This document shows, piece after piece, positions 1 through 7,000 of a stretch of DNA of 8,860 nt. The notes below the pieces were generated by a model, which ran no database searches, was not told the DNA's origin, and saw only the letters and a program-made list of their open reading frames with translations. A program made the translations under genes and the position numbers. The stretch comes from an uncultured Prosthecobacter sp. (lineage in GTDB: Bacteria; Verrucomicrobiota; Verrucomicrobiia; Verrucomicrobiales; Verrucomicrobiaceae). Location of the stretch: the NCBI GenBank assembly GCA_947523045.1, contig CANNUR010000112.1:1-8860 (forward strand). Direction: 5' to 3'. The first letter of the stretch is position 1. Every line of letters begins with the position of its first letter.

Positions 1-2437
1 CCCGAAATCCGGCACGGAACTGAATGCGCGCGCCATTCTGACCGCTGCGACGGCGCGCCAGCCGGATCTCCTCCATGCCCTCCTCGAGCAGGCGACGGTA
101 CACTTCGGCCTGCACCGGGCTCGGCTCACACCAGAGCACCTGCTCGATCTTGTCCGGCAGGTCGCGCAGCACCTCGCGCTTGGTGCGCCGCAAAAAGAGA
201 GGACGCGCCAGCCGTCTCAGGCGGTCGGCCGCCGACTGCGCCTCGGGCCGGTCCAACCCCGCCGCCAGCGGCTGCTCGAAACGCTCGCGGAAATGCTCGC
301 GGCTCCCGAGATAGCCGGGCTGGACGAAGTGGCAGATCGACCACAAATCGCGCACCGAGTTTTCCACCGGCGTTCCCGTCAAGGCCACCCGCGCCCCCGC
401 CCGCAGCGACCGCAGGGCCTTGGCCGCCTCGGTGTCCGGATTGCGGATGAAACTGGCCTCGTCGAGCACGATCAACCCCCAGTCGGTGCCGGCCAGGGCG
501 TCGCGATCGTTGATCGCCAGCTGATAGGTCGTCAGCACCACATCGAGTTCCGCCCGCTTCGCCAGCACCGCCTGGCGCTGCGGCCCCTGCGACACCGCCA
601 CCTTCAAGCCCGGGGCAAAACGCTCGAACTCCTGGCGCCAGTTGCCAGTAAGCGACTTCGGACAGACGATCAAGACCGGACCCAAGGTGGGGTTTTGAGC
701 CTTTAAAGTAACGATCAATGCGATACTTTGCAGGGTCTTCCCCAAGCCCATGTCGTCGCCTAGGATCGCGCCGCGACCCACCTGCGCCAGCGCATGCAGC
801 CATGCCACACCCTCCAACTGGTAGGGACGGAGCTTGGCCTGCAGAGGTTTTAGCAACGTTTCTATCGTTACCAAATCCGTGCTTTGTGTGACTTCAGATG
901 CCGAGTCACCTGCCAGGTAGGCCGCATGCAGACTGGGCACGCGCAGGCCATCAGCGGTCAATTCAACCGTTACATCCTGCAGGGAATCCTCAAAATCAGC
1001 GATGGCCGATGTATCGAGAAGATAACGCTGCCCTGCCTTACCAGGCAGGACTTTGCGCCCCGAACGCATGAGTCGCAACACTTCCGTTCGCGGCAGTTGA
1101 AAACCATCGGGTGCCCGATAGGCGAACTCCATGGCCAACCAATCGCCACCTGTCTGTTGTGCCTTTGGACGTAACTCAGGCGTTACACGAATCAGTCCTC
1201 GGGTCGCCGCCCGCCAGCCCTGGCCCTCTTCGATCTGCCACTGGCGACGCAGTCGTGGCAGGTCGCTGGCGATGAATTCCAGAACCCGGTCGGCACCACT
1301 CAAACGCCAGCAGGATCCCAGTCGACTTGGTCCCGCGACAAAGCCCAGGGCCTGCACCTGCGCCAAAACGCGCGTTTCTTCTTTTCTGTTTCTTACGTAA
1401 AAGGTGCCATTTGAATTTTGATCCTGAATGGGAAACTTGGATTGAGTTTCCTCATTCTCCACACCCAGTTCCCAACGCTCACCTTGATGCTCGGCCCACA
1501 GGCGCAGCTCGACCTGCTGCAGAGAACCTTCCAGTTGGACACAGACATGAAACGAAATATTCGTTACATGAAAGGCTTTCAGGAGATCGCCTTCGCGTTG
1601 CCAATGAAACGCTTCATCCAAATGGGCTGCCTGTTCGGCCAGCCAACGCAGGGGGCGTTGCTGAGGAGCCTGCAGTAGGGCGGTGAACCAAGACCGCAAA
1701 GATTCCTGGATCGGCGCCAGACGAAACAGTTGATGCGTTACATGACAGAGCCACCAGCCTGTGGGCTGGTTCGCTTGCAGCGGACGCACTGAATCGACCT
1801 GCAATCGGAAGCTGACGGTCTCGTCGGTGGCCGTCACCCGCAGCGGCAGGCGCACCGGCAGCTCCGCCACCCGCCAAGGATCGCCTCCGCCGGAGGGTTT
1901 GCCGCAGACCACCCGCGGGTGCCCGGCCAAGGCCTCCAGAAAACTCTCGAGATCGGCGCCGCGCAGCGACAGTGGCGCACTGGCCGCCTCCACCCCCTGG
2001 CCGGCAAGCCAGGCTGCCAATCGCGAGGTCTCGGGTTCGCCGCCCGGCTGAAACTTGACGTAGACCGACAGAGCCGTCGCCCCGCCACCGCCCGCCAGCG
2101 CTGCCGGGGGCAGGAAGACTTCATAGTGTCCCGCCACCCGTTTGGCCGTAACCGGCGCCGGCTCGGCGGGCTGCAGCGACAGCAGGGCGGCGGCCAGCGA
2201 GTGCTCGCAGATCAGGCCACGTCGACCGGCCGGACAGGTGCACAGGTTGTCGACATCCGTTCGGCCGCGGACCCGCAGGCCGCAGGCATGACGCAGGCGA
2301 CCGGTGCCGGCGAGGCCGCGGATCAACCCGGGCTCGTTCGACTGCAGGCTCACCTGCCCCGCCGCCACGAGTCCGCGCGCCGCCTTCATCGCCGCCCAGC
2401 CGCCGATTTCACCCAACCATTTCTCCGTGATGTCCAT
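1..2437 (-). CDS. SWIM zinc-finger SNF2-family DEAD/DEAH helicase, C-terminal part outside window
   Basis: This is an ATP-dependent DNA translocase of the SNF2 superfamily (SF2), presumably cytoplasmic and DNA-bound; its target is unknown. The reading frame is open from ATG at 2437 to the window edge, giving 812 residues. A SWIM zinc finger of the form CxC...CxH lies at C66, C68, C77 and H79. A long, poorly conserved middle section follows. The SNF2 ATPase begins with the Q-like motif RPYQLEG, then motif I GDDMGLGKT (560-568), motif II DEAS (659-662) and motif III TGTPVENS. The helicase C-terminal lobe would lie beyond base 1. Motif II has Ser where Gln or His is usual. The start is the first ATG after an in-frame stop at 2461-2459; only a weak purine stretch (AGAGAAA) precedes it. 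The middle is clearly richer in A+T than both ends. It is divergent from parA. The family is secure; the cellular role is not. Confidence 0.93.
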   Translation of the reverse strand, partial: MDITEKWLGEIGGWAAMKAARGLVAAGQVSLQSNEPGLIRGLAGTGRLRHACGLRVRGRTDVDNLCTCPAGRRGLICEHSLAAALLSLQPAEPAPVTAKRVAGHYEVFLPPAALAGGGGATALSVYVKFQPGGEPETSRLAAWLAGQGVEAASAPLSLRGADLESFLEALAGHPRVVCGKPSGGGDPWRVAELPVRLPLRVTATDETVSFRLQVDSVRPLQANQPTGWWLCHVTHQLFRLAPIQESLRSWFTALLQAPQQRPLRWLAEQAAHLDEAFHWQREGDLLKAFHVTNISFHVCVQLEGSLQQVELRLWAEHQGERWELGVENEETQSKFPIQDQNSNGTFYVRNRKEETRVLAQVQALGFVAGPSRLGSCWRLSGADRVLEFIASDLPRLRRQWQIEEGQGWRAATRGLIRVTPELRPKAQQTGGDWLAMEFAYRAPDGFQLPRTEVLRLMRSGRKVLPGKAGQRYLLDTSAIADFEDSLQDVTVELTADGLRVPSLHAAYLAGDSASEVTQSTDLVTIETLLKPLQAKLRPYQLEGVAWLHALAQVGRGAILGDDMGLGKTLQSIALIVTLKAQNPTLGPVLIVCPKSLTGNWRQEFERFAPGLKVAVSQGPQRQAVLAKRAELDVVLTTYQLAINDRDALAGTDWGLIVLDEASFIRNPDTEAAKALRSLRAGARVALTGTPVENSVRDLWSICHFVQPGYLGSREHFRERFEQPLAAGLDRPEAQSAADRLRRLARPLFLRRTKREVLRDLPDKIEQVLWCEPSPVQAEVYRRLLEEGMEEIRLARRRSGQNGARIQFRAGFR
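708..1741. repeat. Cluster of CGTTAC/GTAACG hexamers inside the helicase gene
   Basis: The hexamer CGTTAC occurs on the plus strand at 866, 968, 1181, 1562 and 1736, and its complement GTAACG at 708. Three copies extend to CGTTACAT (968, 1562, 1736). I found no other copy in the window, although CGTTAACG lies at 2457-2464 in the promoter gap next door. In the helicase frame most copies encode Val-Thr as GTA-ACG, although GTA should be a rare codon at this G+C. They coincide with the A+T-rich middle of the gene. This could be a DNA motif read by a protein, a host codon habit in a divergent segment, or chance. Confidence 0.35.
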
Positions 2438-2490
2438 TTTCTCTGGCGCGGCCCACCGTTAACGTACACAGTCGGTCGTCAAGCCAGCAT
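2438..2490. promoter_or_regulatory. Divergent promoter gap between the helicase gene and parA, with palindrome CGTTAACG
   Basis: Both starts face outward across 53 bp, so both promoters must lie here or overlap the coding ends. A perfect 8-bp palindrome, CGTTAACG, sits at 2457-2464, roughly central and able to act as a shared operator. On the minus strand TTGACG (2482-2477) resembles a -35 box, but no good -10 follows at normal spacing. No ribosome-binding site precedes parA. The regulatory role is inferred from position only. Confidence 0.35.
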
Positions 2491-3291
2491 ATGCGGATCG
2501 TCGCCATCACCAACCAGAAAGGTGGTGTGGGTAAAACCACCACCTCCATCAACCTCTCGGCCTGCCTCGCCGCCCTGGGCCAGCGCGTTCTGCTGATCGA
2601 CCTCGACTCGCAGGGCAACGCCACCAGCGGCCTCGGCTTGGAGCGCGAGGAGGGCGCCAGCCTGTACTCCGCCCTGGTGGCCGACACCGACCCCGCCGCG
2701 GTGGTCACTCCCGCCCGCCCAAACCTGTGGCTGATCCGCTCGCACCAGGAACTGGCCGGCTGCGAAATCGAACTGGCTCAGCGCGGCAACCACCTGACCC
2801 GCCTGCGCGACGTGCTGCAGCGCTTCCGCGAAAACGACAGCTTCGACTACGTCTTCCTCGACTGCCCCCCTTCCCTTGGCGTGCTCATGACCTCGGCCCT
2901 GGCTGCGGCCGACGAGATGCTGGTGCCCATCCAGTGCGAGTATTTCGGCTTGGAAGGTCTGTCGAGCATCGTCCAGCTCGTTCAGCAGATCCGCGACTGC
3001 GGAGCCAACCCCGGCCTGCGCTTGGAAGGCATCGTCATGACCATGTACGACCAGCGCGCCAACCTGGCCAACCAGGTCGTCAACGACGTGCGCACCTACT
3101 TCGCCGACATCATCTACAACACCCTCATCCCGCGCACCGTCCGCCTCGGCGAGGCCCCCAGCTTCGGCAAGCCGATCCTGGAATACGACCCCTCGGGTCG
3201 CGGCGCCCAGGCCTACAAGGCCCTGGCCGAGGAATTTCTCGCCCGCCACCAGCCGCCCGCCGCCGACGCCTCGGCCGAGCAGGCCGCCTGA
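2491..3291 (+). CDS. parA: ParA/Soj-family partition ATPase
   Basis: This is a deviant-Walker P-loop ATPase of the ParA/MinD superfamily, whose members dimerise on ATP and bind DNA non-specifically to move chromosome or plasmid origins, normally with ParB bound at parS. The 266-residue length is normal for the Soj type. Visible motifs are the deviant Walker A KGGVGKTT (10-17) with the signature Lys10, the A' motif DLDSQGN (37-43), and Walker B VFLDCPPS (121-128). The conserved segment YDQRANLANQVVNDVR (186-201) includes Arg189, which aligns with a DNA-contacting Arg in Soj proteins. The start MRIVAITNQKGG is canonical, and no upstream in-frame alternative exists. There is no N-terminal helix-turn-helix, unlike P1-type plasmid ParA. 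No parB follows: the next gene is plsY on the opposite strand. Transcription is probably monocistronic from the gap shared with the helicase. Confidence 0.96.
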   Translation: MRIVAITNQKGGVGKTTTSINLSACLAALGQRVLLIDLDSQGNATSGLGLEREEGASLYSALVADTDPAAVVTPARPNLWLIRSHQELAGCEIELAQRGNHLTRLRDVLQRFRENDSFDYVFLDCPPSLGVLMTSALAAADEMLVPIQCEYFGLEGLSSIVQLVQQIRDCGANPGLRLEGIVMTMYDQRANLANQVVNDVRTYFADIIYNTLIPRTVRLGEAPSFGKPILEYDPSGRGAQAYKALAEEFLARHQPPAADASAEQAA

Positions 3292-3292
3292 G

Positions 3293-3934
3293 TCACTCCA
3301 GCTTTTTCCGCCCGGCCTGCGGCTCGGTGCCGTTCAAGAGGCGACCGATGTTCGCGCGGTGGCGGACGATGACCAGGACCATGACCAGGAGGCCAAACCC
3401 GAGCATCACCGGATCCCAGACGCGGGTGCGCGACATCTCGACGTACATCGTGCCCGCCACCCCGATGCCGGCCACCATCGAGGCCAGTGAGACGTAGCGG
3501 GTGGCAAAGAAGGTGATCAACCAGAGCCCCAGGCCGCCGATCATCGCCAGCCAGTGCACGCCGAGCAGCACGCCGGCCGTGGTGGCCACGCCCTTGCCGC
3601 CCTTGAAGCCGAGCCAGAAGGTGTACATGTGGCCGAGCACGGCCCCCAGCCCGGCCAAAACTGCGCCGGCCGACTGCAGGGTCGGGTTCAACTCGCTGAG
3701 CCACAGGCTCGACGCCAGCCAGACCGGCAGCCAGCCCTTGAGCAGGTCGAGCACAAACACCGGGATGCCAATGCCCTTGCCTAGAACCCGAATGACGTTG
3801 GTGGCCCCGATGTTGCCGCTGCCATGCTGGCGGATGTCGATGCCCTTGAGTTGCCCGGCGAAGTAGCCAAACGGCAGGGCGCCGCTCAGGTAGCCGACGG
3901 AAGCAGAAAGCAGAAGGGCCGAGGTGGGGGTCAT
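3293..3934 (-). CDS. plsY: Acyl-phosphate:glycerol-3-phosphate acyltransferase PlsY
   Basis: PlsY is an integral membrane enzyme that transfers the acyl group of acyl-phosphate (made by PlsX) to glycerol-3-phosphate, giving lysophosphatidic acid, the first step of bacterial phospholipid synthesis. The 213-residue length is normal. All three family motifs are visible: GSGNIGATN (38-46), GFKGGKGVATTAG (109-121) with the Gly-rich phosphate-binding loop, and RHRANIGRL (191-199) followed by NGTE. About six hydrophobic segments are visible, roughly at 5-27, 54-77, 86-108, 118-143, 147-165 and 176-190. The residue after GHMY, normally Pro in this family, is Thr105. ATG at 3934 was chosen because it places the first membrane segment at the N-terminus; residues further upstream in the open frame are basic and not family-like. 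The stop lies one base from the parA stop, so the two genes converge with no room for a separate terminator. Confidence 0.96.
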   Translation of the reverse strand: MTPTSALLLSASVGYLSGALPFGYFAGQLKGIDIRQHGSGNIGATNVIRVLGKGIGIPVFVLDLLKGWLPVWLASSLWLSELNPTLQSAGAVLAGLGAVLGHMYTFWLGFKGGKGVATTAGVLLGVHWLAMIGGLGLWLITFFATRYVSLASMVAGIGVAGTMYVEMSRTRVWDPVMLGFGLLVMVLVIVRHRANIGRLLNGTEPQAGRKKLE

Positions 3935-3990
3935 CAGACCGCATCTATTCCGGTTCCCGGGCCGACCGCCAAGCGAAAAGCGGTACACTA

Positions 3991-4010
3991 GGCCGGGTTT
4001 TTTGCCGGCC
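3991..4010. repeat. Perfect inverted repeat with a T6 loop in the plsY / PVC-protein gap
   Basis: GGCCGG (3991-3996) and CCGGCC (4005-4010) pair perfectly around the loop GTTTTTTG. It lies in the 123-bp divergent gap between plsY (start 3934) and the secreted PVC protein (start 4058). The T run is in the loop and not after the stem, so it is not a standard terminator in either direction. It may be a regulator-binding dyad or an mRNA 5' hairpin. Immediately before it, TACACT (3984-3989) resembles a -10 element for the plus strand, but no -35 match is present at the right distance. Confidence 0.4.
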
Positions 4011-4057
4011 ACCATCCGTGATTGATTCGCGGGGCGACCCGCGTTTGTTCGCACTCC

Positions 4058-7000
4058 ATGCTGCGTTTTCTCCTCCCGATTGCTACTTTTGTGATGTTCG
4101 CGCCACTCGCCGACGCGGCACCGCGCCCCCTGAAGGCCCTGCTGGTCGCCGGCGGCTGCTGCCACGATTACGCCGGCCAGCACGAGGTCCTGCGCCAGGG
4201 CCTCCAGGCGCGCGCCAACGTCCAAATCGACGTGGTCTGGACCGATGACAAATCGGTCAACCCGCCCCTGCCCCTCTACGACAACCCGGACTGGGCCAAG
4301 GGCTATGACATCGTCCTGCACGACGAGTGCGCCGCCGGCATGAAGGATCCGGCCGTGCTGCAGCGCATCCTCGACGTGCATCGCACCGTTCCCGCCGTGC
4401 ACCTGCACTGCGCCATGCACAGCTTCCGCACCGGATCCGACGCCTGGTTCCGTCACCTCGGCCTGCAATCCACCTCGCACGGACCGCAGGAACCCATCGC
4501 CCTCACCTTGGTCGACCCGGCCCATCCCATCACCCAGCCGCTGAGCGAGTGGACCACGATCAAGGAGGAACTGTACAACAACGTTGAAATCTTCGGCGCC
4601 CATCCGCTGGTCATGGGCCGGCAGAAGGTGAAGCAGAAGGATGGCAGCCTGCGCGAGGTCGATGCCATCGTCGCCTGGACGCATGACAAGGCCGGTGCGC
4701 GCAGCTTCAGCACCAGCCTCGGTCACAACACCGCCACCGTCGCCGACGCCCGCTACCTCGACCTCGTCACCCGCGGCCTGCTCTGGGCCTGCGGCAAGCT
4801 TGAGCCGGATTACCTGACACCCTTCCAGGGCCAGGGCGAGGTCCGCTTCGTGAAGGCCAAACCCGCCGAGACCCCGAAGCCGCCACCGACGCCCAAAAAC
4901 GCCCTCGGCGTCAAGGCCACGGCGAGCAGCGAGGAGACCGGCAAAAACAACTTCGCCTGGCGCGCGGTCGATGGCGACGAAGCCACCCGCTGGTGCGCCG
5001 CCAACAGTTCCTACCCACAGTGGCTGCAACTGGAACTGGCCAAGCCGCAGACCCTCACCGGCCTGGAGACGGTTTGGGAAAACAGCGGCGTCTACCAGTT
5101 CCGGATCGAGGCCAGCCAAGATGGCAAGACCTGGAGCACGCTGGTCGACGGCAGCACCAACACGGAGAAGGCCCCCTACCGGCACACCTTTGCCCAGGCC
5201 GAGGCCATTCGCTTCCTCCGGATCCAGGCGCTCGGCAAAACCAGTGGCGGCTGGGCCAGCGTGCGCGAGGTGCGACTGCAGGGGCCCGGCATCACCGCCC
5301 TTCAAGTGTCGGAAAAGTCGGACCTGTCCGACCCGTCCGACAAGTCCGACTACTCCAAGTCCGGCAACGTCCCGCCCCGGATCGTCCCGCTCACCCCCGA
5401 ACAGGAGGCTGCCATCCTTAAGGACGTCAAGGTGCAGGAAGGCTTTGAGGTGACTCTCTTCGCCAACAGCGCCGCTGCCAACTACCCGGTCTTCGTCGCT
5501 GCCGCCCCGGACGGCACGCTCTATGTCTCCTCCGATGGCAACGGCTCGCTCGGCCGCAACCCCGGCCGCGGCCGGGTCATCCGTCTGCGCGACCGCGATG
5601 GCGATGGCCGCGCCGATGAAACCAAGGTGTTCTGCGAGGTCGACAGCCCGCGCGGCCTGGTCTGGGATCGCGACCGGCTCTACCTCGTGCATCCGCCGCA
5701 CCTGAGCGAGTTCATCGATGCCGATGGCGATGGCGTGGCGGAAAAACAGAACCTCCTGATCAAGGACATCGCCTTCGGCTTCAAGGACCGCCCCGCCGAT
5801 CACACCACCAATGGCCTCAGCCTCGGCATCGACGGCTGGCTCTATGTCGCCGTCGGCGACTTCGGCTTCCTCAAGGCCACCGGCACCGATGGCCGCAGCC
5901 TGCAGATGCGCGGCGGCGGGGTGGTGCGCCTGCGCCCTGACGGCAGCAATCTGGAAATTTACTCGACCGGCACCCGCAACATCCTCGAGGTCGCCATCAG
6001 CCCCCTGATGGACCTGTTTGCCCGCGACAACACCAACGACGGCGGCGGCTGGAATGTGCGCTTCCACCACTTCACCGGTCTCGACGACCACGGTTACCCT
6101 CGCCTGTACAAAAACTTCCCCGACGAAGCCGTGGCACCGCTCGCCGACTACGGTGGCGGCAGCGGCTGCGGCGCGGTTTACCTCGACGAACCCGGCTTCG
6201 GCGCCTGGAACAACGCCCCCTTCACCGCCGACTGGGGCACCGGCGCCCTCTGGCACCATCAGGTGCAGCCCAAGGGCGCGACCTTTGAGGAAACCCGTCC
6301 ACCGGAAGCCTTCGTCAAGCTGACCCGCCCCACCGACGCCGATGTCGATGCCATGAGCCGCCTGTACGTCGCCAGCTGGAAGGGCGCGACCTTCAACTGG
6401 GAGGGGCCGGATGTCGGTTACATCGTGCAGGTCAGGCCGAAGGGGTTTCAGCCCGAGCCGCTGCCGGATTTCGCCAAGGCGAAGGATGAGGAACTCGTGA
6501 AGCTGCTGGATCTCGGCAAGCCACAAAGTTACCGACGCCGCATCGAAGCACAGCGTGAATTGATGCGTCGTGGATCTTCGCTCGCACGAGATTACCAGGG
6601 GCAGTATGCAGACAACCGCAGCCCCCAACGCAACCTCGTTGCCTCATTCCAGGACAAGGCCTCGGACAGCGCTGTCGTGACTGCCACCCATCATGCGGAT
6701 CCCGTCATCGCGCACACGGCCATCCAGGCAGCCGCACGCCGCCAACTGAGCACCCCACTTTTCGCAGCCCTCGACCACTCACAGAGCCATCCCAAGGGCC
6801 ATCTTCGCGCCCTCGCGATGATCCACACCCCCGAGGTTGTCAGCGGCCTCATCGACCGCCTCGGCAAGGCCAGCGATCCCGCCCTGCGTCAGGGCCTGCT
6901 TGCAGCGCTGTGCCGACTGCATTTCACCGAGGGGGAATGGAAGGGCGATTCCTGGGGCACGCGCCCGGACACGCGCGGCCCCTACTATCAGCCGGAAGCC

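Noticed and set aside
126..803. A 225-codon minus-strand frame overlapping the helicase
   Set aside because: It is in another frame from the one carrying GDDMGLGKT, DEAS and TGTPVENS, so it is a shadow of the SNF2 gene.
2479..3249. A 256-codon minus-strand frame opposite parA
   Set aside because: It is an antisense shadow; the plus frame carries every ParA motif.
3272..3286. Hairpin CGGCC-GAGCA-GGCCG at the end of parA as a terminator
   Set aside because: The stem is only five base pairs, lies inside the coding sequence, and no T run follows directly; the T5 run starts at 3303.
3944..3972. Minus-strand TTGGCG (3972-3967) and an AATAGA box as a plsY promoter
   Set aside because: The -10 match is poor and would start transcription within a few bases of the plsY ATG.
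4022..4057. TTG start adding 12 residues to the secreted protein
   Set aside because: The extension is not signal-like and pushes the hydrophobic core inward; ATG 4058 gives a standard signal peptide.
4157..4165. Cys-Cys-His at residues 34-36 of the secreted protein as a heme site
   Set aside because: Heme c attachment needs CxxCH; this is CCH inside the first strand-loop of the ThuA domain.
3293..6628. A 1111-codon open frame on the minus strand
   Set aside because: Only its last 213 codons are plsY. The rest is the antisense shadow of the plus-strand PVC protein, with low-complexity Gly/Ala/Val/Glu content and no domain.
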